DNA from: Erysipelotrichaceae bacterium
GTDB lineage: Bacteria > Bacillota_I > Bacilli_A > RFN20 > CAG-826
Assembly (NCBI GenBank): GCA_031271635.1
Contig: JAISVG010000008.1
Coordinates: 1 to 12,774, forward strand
DNA length: 12,774 nt
Direction of reading: 5' to 3'
Positions 1 through 6,303 of the stretch are shown in pieces. Both the position numbers and the translations under genes were made by a program. A model generated the notes under the pieces. The model searched no databases. It was not told where the DNA came from and worked only from the letters and a program-made list of their open reading frames with translations. Position 1 is the first letter of the stretch. Each line of letters opens with the position of its first letter.

Positions 1-837
1 CTTGATGCTTTAGCAAGTCTTAATCCTTTTAGATACCGGGGATATTACTATGACACTGAGACTGGACTTTACTATCTAAAAGCAAGATACTATGATCCAG
101 AGTTAGGAAGGTTTATTTCGCCTGATGATATTAGTTTCCTTAATCCTGAGATGATTAATGGTCTTAACCTCTATGCTTATTGTGGGGGGAATCCGGTGAT
201 GATGGTGGATGAGACGGGTTGCGCTGCCTGGTGGAATTGGCTGCTATTCGGTATCGGTGCGGTTTTAGTTGTTGCGGCAGCAGTGGTTCTTACAATCGCA
301 ACATTTGGTGTTGGGACAGCAGCATTTACTGCTACACTTGCCGGATCAATAGCACTTAAAGCTTCAGTCGGAGCATTAATTGGAGCAGGAATAGGTACGG
401 CCTTAGGAATAGCAGGGGGCGCGATATATGCAGGGGTAACCGGCACTGATGTTGGTGATGGCATACTTTCAGGATTTCTAATTGGATTTGGTGGAGGTGC
501 AATAATTGGGGCTGTGATTGGAGGATCGGTTGGTGCTGCACAATTTGGTACGTTCAGTTCAAAAGCTAGTTTAAACTACCATTTTACAAAACATGGAAGC
601 AAAATGGGCTATTCGAGCGCAAAAGAATATGTTCGAGGTGCCAAGTATGTAATAAAGAACGGAACAAAAATATCTTATATCTACAAAGGAAAAGCCACAA
701 TCGGATACATCAAGTTTATCGGCCAAGGCGGAGGAGCAAATTTTGCTCTTGTTGGAATGAACGGATCTAGAGTAGCAACATTTGGAGTAAGAGGCGTTTC
801 AGAACTCATTAAGCTTGGAGTGTCATGGTTAGCATAG
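1..837 (+). CDS. RHS/YD-repeat polymorphic toxin, C-terminal part (5' end outside window)
   Basis: The frame is open from base 1, so this is the 3' end of a larger gene; 278 residues are visible. Residues 1-73 are the end of the RHS-associated core, with the signatures NPFRYRGYYYD, TGLYYLKARYYDPELGRF and NLYAYCGGNPV. The usual closing DPxG motif reads DETG (about residues 70-73). Residues 79-180 are Gly/Ala-rich and strongly hydrophobic, like the membrane or linker segments found between core and tip in other RHS toxins. Residues 184-278 are a separate polar domain. In this family the core forms a shell around the C-terminal toxin, which is delivered to neighbouring cells; that role here is family knowledge. 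The ATG at 151 lies inside the core and is not the start. The gene ends in a TAG that overlaps the ribosome-binding site of the next gene, as expected for a toxin-immunity pair. Class is confident; toxin activity is not. Confidence 0.93.
   Translation, partial: LDALASLNPFRYRGYYYDTETGLYYLKARYYDPELGRFISPDDISFLNPEMINGLNLYAYCGGNPVMMVDETGCAAWWNWLLFGIGAVLVVAAAVVLTIATFGVGTAAFTATLAGSIALKASVGALIGAGIGTALGIAGGAIYAGVTGTDVGDGILSGFLIGFGGGAIIGAVIGGSVGAAQFGTFSSKASLNYHFTKHGSKMGYSSAKEYVRGAKYVIKNGTKISYIYKGKATIGYIKFIGQGGGANFALVGMNGSRVATFGVRGVSELIKLGVSWLA
550..834 (+). other. Variable C-terminal toxin tip of the RHS protein
   Basis: About 95 residues follow the hydrophobic linker. They open with a predicted helix carrying HFTKHGSKMGYSSAKEY (two His four residues apart). 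A basic beta-rich stretch follows, including YIYKGKATIGYIKF and ANFALVGMNGSRVATFG. The order helix with H-x3-H, SS-x-EEY-like helix, then several strands with a late Arg/Thr resembles small RNase-type tips of the BECR (barnase/EndoU/colicin/RelE) group. This is my reading of the pattern, not a database match. Candidate active residues would be His194 or His198 of the visible chain and the late R-V-A-T segment. A metal-independent nuclease is the favoured guess; another small toxin fold is possible. Confidence 0.45.
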
Positions 838-841
838 GAGG
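836..841 (+). promoter_or_regulatory. Ribosome-binding site of the putative immunity gene
   Basis: A perfect AGGAGG sits five bases before the ATG at 847. Its first two bases are part of the TAG stop of the RHS gene. It fixes the start of the small gene and implies translation from the same message as the toxin. Confidence 0.85.
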
Positions 842-846
842 TTAAT

Positions 847-1215
847 ATGTTTTTAAAACAAATAAAGGATTTTGATAAAAAAAGTGGAGAGGCAGATGTA
901 ATAGTTTCAGACGGACAATATGAACTTATTTGTTATTGTCATCCTTTAGAAAATACTAAACTAGGAACGATAGTTACCGAAATCTCTACATTATTTGCAG
1001 ATGATATAATGCGCACTGAAGATAATGAATACTTCATTCGCAAAGAAACTGATTATTATTCATATTATTTGCATGGAAAAGTTTTGAAGACTCAGACACC
1101 ATTAATTGCTATCGGCGAGATTACAATAAAGTTAGATAAACCTTTAGCAAAAGATATTAAGCAAGGCGAGTTTATAGAATTTAGAGTTGCAAGACTAAAT
1201 TGCATCATAAAATAG
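847..1215 (+). CDS. Small unknown protein, probable immunity protein for the RHS toxin
   Basis: A 122-residue soluble protein with no signal peptide or membrane segment. It looks mostly beta: ADVIVSDGQYELICYCHP near the N-terminus, a charged middle (TEDNEYFIRKETDYYSYYLHGKV), and a C-terminal GEITIKLD / IKQGEFIEFRVARLN half. Alternating hydrophobic strands suggest a small barrel or sandwich, OB-like at best. I do not recognise a named domain, although related small proteins of unknown function occur in Firmicutes genomes. The link to immunity comes only from context: it starts nine bases after the RHS stop, has a strong ribosome-binding site, and is small and acidic beside a basic toxin tip. 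It may instead be an unrelated cargo gene. No terminator is visible after it. Start and stop are secure; function is inferred. Confidence 0.75.
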   Translation: MFLKQIKDFDKKSGEADVIVSDGQYELICYCHPLENTKLGTIVTEISTLFADDIMRTEDNEYFIRKETDYYSYYLHGKVLKTQTPLIAIGEITIKLDKPLAKDIKQGEFIEFRVARLNCIIK

Positions 1216-1285
1216 AGAATAATTGCGAAAGTTATGTACCAAAAGCTTCTATGATCCTTAAGTCAGATTACCATCATTAAAGAGG

Positions 1286-1330
1286 TGTCAATGCCGTTGA
1301 TAAAATGTATATAAATGCCGTTTTAATTTT
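1286..1330. repeat. Direct repeats AATGCCGTT, 24 bases apart
   Basis: Two copies of AATGCCGTT start at 1290 and 1314; each is followed by AT-rich sequence, and the first is preceded by TGTC. Spaced short repeats next to a TGT end recall the multiple transposase-binding repeats at IS21-family ends. No transposase fragment is visible, so the mobile-element reading is weak. They could equally be binding sites for a regulator. Confidence 0.3.
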
Positions 1331-1412
1331 GTAGTCTGAATTTTTATTAACTACTTATTGTACCCCCTTTTCTCTTTCGTTTTTTTTGTAAAGAGAGCCT
1401 CCTTTCTTTGAG

Positions 1413-1448
1413 ACGATATGATGTGTCGACACCAAGATCAAATATCGT
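1413..1448. repeat. Nested imperfect inverted repeat with palindromic core
   Basis: The outer arms ACGATAT (1413-1419) and ATATCGT (1442-1448) flank a perfect 10-base palindrome GTGTCGACAC (1423-1432), with GAT/ATC pairs between. A run of T follows at 1448. It is a weak terminator or protein-binding-site candidate, placed between the convergent ends of the small RHS-linked gene and the oxidoreductase. Confidence 0.35.
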
Positions 1449-1531
1449 TTTTACCAAGACAAAATCGTCATTTCACTACTCAAGTATTGATTCTTACATT
1501 TGTTTCTTAAGAGAGTTTTATTCAAAAGAGT

Positions 1532-3583
1532 TTATAGTTTCATCGCAATATCCCAGGCTCGCCAGATGACAGTACGAAGATTCCCTGGCTTTAAACAATC
1601 ACCTACTAAATGGGTTTTGTGTTTAGGAATGACCAAAGGTTGAGGATCAAAGCCAATCGCAGAAATGACATTATCAGCGATTACAGTGACTTTACTTCCA
1701 TCAAGTTTCTCGATAATAACTTCCTTATCATTAATCGCGGTGATTTTTGCTTCAAGATAAACCGGAACCTGGTGGAGGGTAAAGTATTCACGAAGATATG
1801 AAGAATTCGCAAGCGAGACTCCAGCAGTCGCAATGAGATCATTCTTTATTTCAACAATTATCGGGTTTTTGCCGCTTAAATGTAAATCATAGGCAATTTC
1901 ACAACCTGTAAGTCCGCCACCCATAACGACAATGTTATTACCGATGTTTTTATTGTTGAGATAATCAATAATTTCTAGAGGTTTTTTATTACCGCCTAAC
2001 GGAATGGTTTTCTGTTTTGCGCCTGTAGCAATAATAATTTCATCAGCATCAAGCGTTTTTAGATCCTTAATTTCATTTTGGTAATTAATCTTAATCTTTA
2101 GTGCTTCAAGTTGCCTTTTTAGCCAAACGATAAACTCTTGTTCCTTATCTTTAAAGGTCATTTTCACTGCTTGCGACAGGATTCCTCCAAGTTGATCAGT
2201 CTTTTCATAAATCGTCACATCGTGACCTCTTAAGGCTAAAACTCGTGCGGCTTCCATTCCGCCAACCCCGCCGCCAATAATAGCGATTTTCTTAGTTTTT
2301 TTAGCCGGAGTTAATTGATACTTTTGGTGTTGCATTGTTACAGGATTTAGAGCACACCTTGACATATGCATTGTTTCGCTAAGTGGTTGATCATTTCCAA
2401 CACCCTTATAATGCGCTAGAGTGAAGCAGGCATTATGACAGCAAATACAAGGTCTAATATCATGGTCACGATTATTCATAATTTTAGTGACCCATTCGGG
2501 ATCACTAAGGAAAGGTCGTGCTACTCCAACCGCATCAATTTTGTTAGCGGTGATATTTTTAGCTGCAACTTCAAGCTCCATTCTTCCTGCCACGACAAGG
2601 GGAATTTTAACATGAGGCTTTAAGGCGACTACAGCTTCTAAGTTACAGTTCTTCGGCATATAACCAGGAGGATGCGACCAGTACCAGGCATCATAAGTAC
2701 CATTATCACAGTTAAGCATGTCATAGCCCGCTGCTTCTAAAAGTTTCGCAGCTTTAATACTCTCTTCAAGGTCACGACCAACTTCGGTATAGTTTTCTCC
2801 GGGAAGCGCCCCCATCCGGAAGCCCTTAGTCTTTGAAATAACTGAGTATCTTAAGGAAACAGGATAATCTTGACCACAGATGGCCTTAATGCGTTTCACA
2901 ATCTCGATAGGAAAGCGGTAGCGATTCTCCAAGGAACCTCCATATTCATCCGTTCTCTGATTGGTATATTTCATGGTGAATTGATCAAGAAGATAACCTT
3001 CATGAACGGCATGAATTTCCACGCCATCAACCCCAGCTTCCTTACAGAGTAAAGCGGTTTTTGCAAAAGCCTCAATCATTGTTTCAATTTGTTTGATTGT
3101 TAAGGCTTTCGTCTTAATTTTATCGCTCCAGCGATTAGGATTAGGAGAACTAGAGGCAGTCAAATAATCAACATCGAGAATTGGTTTAAAAAGCCACTTT
3201 AAAACTGGATTAGATCCTACTGCTTCAATTAAATGAGAGGCTGCGAAACTTCTTCCAAAACCTGCAGTTAGTTGGATAAACATTTTTGCTCCAGTTTGAT
3301 GGATTTCATCCATAAATGGTTTTAGTTTTTTAAAGACATTTTTCTTTTTATAGAGCCAGCCATTAAACATGATGTTCCGAATTGGAGTAATACCAGGAAG
3401 AATTAGACCGACATTGTTCTTAGCTTTTTCAAGAAGAAAATGTGCGGCTTCTTTGTCAAAATGGAATGGCTCCATCCATCCGAAAATGGAGGTCCCACCC
3501 ATTGAAGTCATGACAATGCGATTCTTTAGTTCGACATTACCAATTTTAAAGGGTGTAAATAAGGGTTTTAGTGTTTCTTTCAT
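1532..3583 (-). CDS. FMN/FAD/4Fe-4S NAD(P)H oxidoreductase of the old yellow enzyme class (FadH/BaiH/enoate-reductase-like)
   Basis: At 683 residues it is the normal size for 2,4-dienoyl-CoA reductase-type flavoenzymes. Residues 1-370 form the FMN-binding TIM barrel: PFKIGNVELKNRIV at the start, GVDGVEIHAVHEGYLLDQF with the active-site region near 191-197, then RTDEYGGSLENRYRF. A 4Fe-4S site follows with C379, C382, C386 and C410. The gap before the last Cys is longer than in FadH, and C381 is an extra Cys. Two dinucleotide folds come next: IIGGGVGGMEAARV (about 435-448, FAD) and VMGGGLTGCEIAYDL (about 553-567, NAD(P)H). The cytosolic enzyme passes electrons from NAD(P)H through flavin and Fe-S to an unsaturated C=C substrate. 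The substrate (enoyl-CoA, bile-acid intermediate, cinnamate or other) cannot be read from sequence. GAGGAG, five bases upstream, supports the ATG. It is single and divergent from the Trk operon. Confidence 0.93.
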   Translation of the reverse strand: MKETLKPLFTPFKIGNVELKNRIVMTSMGGTSIFGWMEPFHFDKEAAHFLLEKAKNNVGLILPGITPIRNIMFNGWLYKKKNVFKKLKPFMDEIHQTGAKMFIQLTAGFGRSFAASHLIEAVGSNPVLKWLFKPILDVDYLTASSSPNPNRWSDKIKTKALTIKQIETMIEAFAKTALLCKEAGVDGVEIHAVHEGYLLDQFTMKYTNQRTDEYGGSLENRYRFPIEIVKRIKAICGQDYPVSLRYSVISKTKGFRMGALPGENYTEVGRDLEESIKAAKLLEAAGYDMLNCDNGTYDAWYWSHPPGYMPKNCNLEAVVALKPHVKIPLVVAGRMELEVAAKNITANKIDAVGVARPFLSDPEWVTKIMNNRDHDIRPCICCHNACFTLAHYKGVGNDQPLSETMHMSRCALNPVTMQHQKYQLTPAKKTKKIAIIGGGVGGMEAARVLALRGHDVTIYEKTDQLGGILSQAVKMTFKDKEQEFIVWLKRQLEALKIKINYQNEIKDLKTLDADEIIIATGAKQKTIPLGGNKKPLEIIDYLNNKNIGNNIVVMGGGLTGCEIAYDLHLSGKNPIIVEIKNDLIATAGVSLANSSYLREYFTLHQVPVYLEAKITAINDKEVIIEKLDGSKVTVIADNVISAIGFDPQPLVIPKHKTHLVGDCLKPGNLRTVIWRAWDIAMKL

Positions 3584-3588
3584 GCTGG

Positions 3589-3607
3589 CTCCTCTATTGG
3601 TATTATA
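3589..3607 (-). promoter_or_regulatory. Candidate -10 box and ribosome-binding site for the oxidoreductase gene
   Basis: On the minus strand a perfect TATAAT lies at 3607-3602, and GAGGAG at 3594-3589 precedes the ATG at 3583. The hexamer 17 bases upstream of the -10 (TTCTTA) matches only half of the -35 consensus. If this is the promoter, the leader is only about a dozen bases and starts beside the ribosome-binding site. The ribosome-binding site is firm; the promoter is moderate. Confidence 0.5.
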
Positions 3608-3651
3608 AATTAAAAAAACTGATTTAAGAAAGAATGTCCTTAGTATTCATG

Positions 3652-3681
3652 AGATGAAAAGAATTTTGTTTTCGTCTTTTT
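3652..3681 (+). terminator. Terminator-like hairpin with T tract upstream of the Trk operon
   Basis: AGATGAAAA (3652-3660) pairs with TTTTCGTCT (3669-3677) with one G-U pair around an 8-base loop, and a run of five T follows (3677-3681). The stem is AT-rich and therefore weak. No plus-strand gene lies upstream, so it would act only on antisense or stray readthrough coming out of the oxidoreductase gene, shielding the Trk promoter just downstream. Confidence 0.3.
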
Positions 3682-3694
3682 AAGTCTCCTCTCA

Positions 3695-3722
3695 TTGTTA
3701 ATATTTTATTTATGACTATAAT
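3695..3722 (+). promoter_or_regulatory. Promoter of the Trk operon, predicted leaderless start
   Basis: TTGTTA (3695-3700) and a perfect TATAAT (3717-3722) are separated by 16 bases, a good housekeeping-type promoter. Only six bases separate the -10 box from the ATG at 3729, so transcription should start on or within a base or two of the start codon. No ribosome-binding site precedes that ATG. Together these point to a leaderless message. Confidence 0.7.
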
Positions 3723-3728
3723 AAAGAT

Positions 3729-4136
3729 ATGAAGAAAGAAAAGATCCTTATTATTGGGTCGCAACAATTAGGGGTCAATATCGCTGAGTTCTATTCGTTA
3801 AGAGGTGATTTTGTTTTGGTTATTGATAAAAATAAAGACGCCTTTGAAAGATTAAAAGAAACCAACTATAGTGGGAAAACATCCATTGGTGATGCTAGCA
3901 CCGCTGAGGTTTTAGATGCTAACGAAGTAAGTAGTTTTAAGCGGGCTTTTGTAGTCACTAATAGCGATAATTCAAATATTTATATTGCCTTACTTTTAGA
4001 AAAGATGTATGGCATTAGTGATATTACCATTAGTATTAAGGACGAGACTAAGGCCGCCTTAGTCACTAGCCCTAGCGTAAAGACCATTATGCTAAATCAA
4101 CTACTTTTTAACGCTTTTTTAGAGGGTATTAACTAA
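3729..4136 (+). CDS. TrkA-N (RCK_N) regulatory subunit lacking the RCK_C domain
   Basis: A 135-residue cytosolic protein consisting only of a TrkA-N Rossmann domain. The first strand and turn read KILIIGSQQLG (5-15), where the middle Gly of the usual GxGxxG is Gln. The acidic residue after strand 2 (LVIDKN, D33) that holds the nucleotide ribose is kept. GDAS near 54-57 and VVTNSDNSNIYIALL match the later conserved parts of the fold. Full RCK subunits are about 220 residues with an RCK_C lobe; here the chain stops after the N lobe with no frame trace of a lost C lobe downstream. Its stop overlaps the next start (TAATG), so it is translated with the second subunit. It likely binds NAD(H) or ATP/ADP in a gating ring with that subunit. 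Family is secure; ligand is inferred. Confidence 0.88.
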   Translation: MKKEKILIIGSQQLGVNIAEFYSLRGDFVLVIDKNKDAFERLKETNYSGKTSIGDASTAEVLDANEVSSFKRAFVVTNSDNSNIYIALLLEKMYGISDITISIKDETKAALVTSPSVKTIMLNQLLFNAFLEGIN

Positions 4137-4807
4137 TGAAAAAAGTAGTTATTGCAAATGGAACTTACCAAGCGGCTTATATCATTCGTCGCTTTTTAGA
4201 CATTAAGGGTATTAAACTCATTGTCCTTAATGATGATGAGGCTTTTGCGACATATCTTACTATGTCGCTTGGAGTTGGAGTTTTCTTTGCCGATGCCACT
4301 AAACCTGATTCCTTTAAAGTAGCGGGCATCTATGAGGCTGATGTTTTTATTGCGCTTAGCGAAAATGATATTACTAACGCGATTTCTTGTCTAGTAGCTA
4401 AGCAGATATTTAAGGTTAAAAAGACAATATCAGTCGCAAAAGACCCACGAAATGTAGAAATCTTTGGGCACTTTGGCATCGACAGCGTCATCTCGAGTAC
4501 CTTCATTCTTTTTGAAAGAATTAAACACGAAACGGAAGTCATGGATAAATTAGTTTCCACGATGAGTATTGATAACAGCAAAATTGTCATCAGCGAGTTC
4601 CGTCTTGAGAACTCAAAACTATCAAATATGGTGCTAAAAGACATCGGTTTTCCCAATTTTGCTAACATTGCCTGTATTTTCCGTGGGAATGACACGATTA
4701 TCCCTAGTGGTAAGACAGTCTTTCAAAACTTTGACCGTATTGTCATTGTAACAGCGGCAAAAAACCAAATGAAGGTGTTAAACTTCCTTCATCAATTTGA
4801 TAACTAG
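4136..4807 (+). CDS. trkA: TrkA-family K+ uptake regulatory subunit (RCK_N + RCK_C)
   Basis: At 223 residues it is the size of KtrA/KtrC-type subunits. Residues 1-130 are RCK_N: VVIANGTYQAAYIIRRFL is a degraded nucleotide-binding turn (only one of the usual glycines remains), followed by ADATKPDSF (52-60), ADVFIALSENDITN and SVAKDPRNVEIFGHFGID. Residues 152-221 are RCK_C: ISEFRLENSKLSNMVLKDIG, then IPSGKTVFQNFDRIVIVTA. The N lobe has kept its shape but probably binds nucleotide weakly or not at all, so this subunit may be structural while the upstream partner senses the ligand. AGAGGG (4121-4126) lies nine bases before the ATG. It overlaps the preceding gene by one base and is followed two bases later by the membrane subunit. 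Confidence 0.92.
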   Translation: MKKVVIANGTYQAAYIIRRFLDIKGIKLIVLNDDEAFATYLTMSLGVGVFFADATKPDSFKVAGIYEADVFIALSENDITNAISCLVAKQIFKVKKTISVAKDPRNVEIFGHFGIDSVISSTFILFERIKHETEVMDKLVSTMSIDNSKIVISEFRLENSKLSNMVLKDIGFPNFANIACIFRGNDTIIPSGKTVFQNFDRIVIVTAAKNQMKVLNFLHQFDN

Positions 4808-4809
4808 TT

Positions 4810-6303
4810 ATGCAAGTGATTAAATCAAAACGCATCCTTTTAGGATATCTAGGAATCTTCTTGGTTCTTGCCGGCATAGTTATGCTAATGCCTTTGTTGT
4901 TGCTCATTTCACATCATGAAACTCTTGAAGTAATTTTGAGTCTTGCCATTCCTGGACCAGTTATTTTAGTAATTGGAGTCGTTTTTGCGGCTATTTTTTA
5001 CCGCAAGAATCAGTATTTTCATATTACGAAACGCAATTCCGTCTTTCTCTTTTTGATAATATGGATCATTTCGGTAATAATTCTGGCTATCCCTTTTTGG
5101 ATTGTTTCAAAGTCATTTACCACCGGTTTATTTGAAGCGGTCTCCGCTGTTTCAACGACTAATTTTTCGCTCATGGTCTCGCTACCTGAAATAATCTATC
5201 TTTATAAATGTATCTGTTCTTTTTTTGGTGCGATTGGTTTAATTATTGTCCTTTTGACTTTTATTCCTAACCGGCTTGGAGCGAAACTTTTTCAGATTGA
5301 GGGCCACTCTGAGGTTTCTTTTAACGCCTCACGTTCAAGTCGTGTGATCTTTTTATCATATGGGATCTTCTTTATCATCGGGACCCTTTTATACTGTGCT
5401 TTTGGAGTACCATTTCATGTTGCTATTACTCTTAGCCTGAGCACCGTCAGCAACAGCGGCTCAATTGATGAACGGGGCAACATGTATCTTCAAGAGAATC
5501 TTGGGGTTGAAATCGTAACATTGGTCCTAATGCTTGTAACCATGTTTAATGTCTTATATCATTTTAATTTTTTCCGAGGACGTTTTAAAAAAGTCTTCAA
5601 AGATTCACAAATCTGGTTTTTACTAATTTATGCCATTCTTTTTATGGGTATTATGTTGGTTGATTTATCATTAAACGCTGGTTCAAGTTTGCATCTTTCT
5701 TTTGAAGAATTAATTAATATTGTGATCTTTCAGTTTGTCTCGATGGTTACTTCAAGCGGACTGAGTATTCTTCCGGCTCCTTATTTATTACTACCATCCA
5801 CCTTTTTTACGATTACAATTATCATTGTCCTTATTGGAGGTCAAATGGAAACCGGTGCGGGAGGCATTAAACTCGAACGAATCTTTGTCGCGATTAAGGG
5901 TTTTATTAATAGTTCTTTAGAAATGTTCCGTCCTCATAATTACTTATATGAACCATACTATTATAAACTAGGCGAAAAGAAGAACATTACTCGTCAGGTC
6001 TTTATAAGTGCCATCAGTCACATTCTCCTTTTTGTCGGACTCTTCTTTTTTGGAACCATTTTGTTAAGTATTTTTAATCCAATGGAATTTAAAGTTGCGG
6101 CGTTTAATTTTAGTAACGCCCTTTCAAGCAATGGCCTTTATGTTGGAGCACCGCTAAATGAAGCTAGTACTTTTTCACTATGGGTATTAATGATGGGGAT
6201 GTTTTTAGGACGTCTTGAGATTCTTCCGGTGATTCTCGCGGTGGGTTATCTTTTTACCGGACAAAAAGAGCAAAGGATGATGAAGGTTTATGAAAGAGAT
6301 TAA
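4810..6303 (+). CDS. trkH: TrkH-type K+ (cation) transporter membrane subunit
   Basis: This 497-residue membrane protein has two helices (about 9-33 and 46-64) before the first pore repeat, as in TrkH rather than KtrB. Four M1-P-M2 repeats follow. Filter loops by my alignment to E. coli TrkH: STTNFS (N118 where Gly is usual), SNSGS (G217), TSSGLS (G317) and SSNGLY (G442). The flexible gating loop of the third repeat is GGQMETGAGGIK (343-354), with E347 where Gly is common. The conserved Arg of the last repeat is kept in LGRLEI (466-471). It imports K+ or possibly Na+, gated by the cytosolic RCK ring encoded just upstream. No ribosome-binding site is visible; the ATG is two bases after the trkA stop, suggesting translation by re-initiation. 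The 3' end overlaps the pseudouridine synthase gene by 14 bases. Confidence 0.93.
   Translation: MQVIKSKRILLGYLGIFLVLAGIVMLMPLLLLISHHETLEVILSLAIPGPVILVIGVVFAAIFYRKNQYFHITKRNSVFLFLIIWIISVIILAIPFWIVSKSFTTGLFEAVSAVSTTNFSLMVSLPEIIYLYKCICSFFGAIGLIIVLLTFIPNRLGAKLFQIEGHSEVSFNASRSSRVIFLSYGIFFIIGTLLYCAFGVPFHVAITLSLSTVSNSGSIDERGNMYLQENLGVEIVTLVLMLVTMFNVLYHFNFFRGRFKKVFKDSQIWFLLIYAILFMGIMLVDLSLNAGSSLHLSFEELINIVIFQFVSMVTSSGLSILPAPYLLLPSTFFTITIIIVLIGGQMETGAGGIKLERIFVAIKGFINSSLEMFRPHNYLYEPYYYKLGEKKNITRQVFISAISHILLFVGLFFFGTILLSIFNPMEFKVAAFNFSNALSSNGLYVGAPLNEASTFSLWVLMMGMFLGRLEILPVILAVGYLFTGQKEQRMMKVYERD

Larger units (their letters stand above)
1216..1531. other. Non-coding stretch between convergent genes, possible IS scar
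   Basis: No convincing gene lies in these 316 bases. A 30-codon frame from the tandem ATGs at 1418 and 1421 has no ribosome-binding site and matches nothing I know. The stretch holds the 9-base direct repeat AATGCCGTT (1290 and 1314) and a nested inverted repeat around GTGTCGACAC (1413-1448). It also has a T-rich/A-rich hairpin at 1371-1396 without a following T tract. It is more repetitive than the other junctions and sits at the edge of the accessory RHS region. No clear rho-independent terminator serves either flanking gene. Confidence 0.6.

Noticed and set aside
151..837. Start of the RHS gene at the ATG at 151
   Set aside because: The same frame is open from base 1 and encodes conserved RHS core residues upstream of this Met, so the ATG is internal.
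1371..1396. Hairpin TCTCTTT/AAAGAGA as a terminator
   Set aside because: The T run is in the loop rather than after the stem on either strand.
1418..1510. Possible 30-residue peptide in the intergenic stretch
   Set aside because: No ribosome-binding site, no recognisable features, and AT-rich sequence of this length gives such frames by chance.
3369..3608. Plus-strand frame of 79 codons opposite the start of the oxidoreductase gene
   Set aside because: It is antisense to conserved TIM-barrel sequence and has no support of its own.
4330..4695. Minus-strand frame of 121 codons opposite trkA
   Set aside because: It is antisense to a clear RCK protein, has no ribosome-binding site or recognisable domain, and follows from the codon pattern of the real gene.
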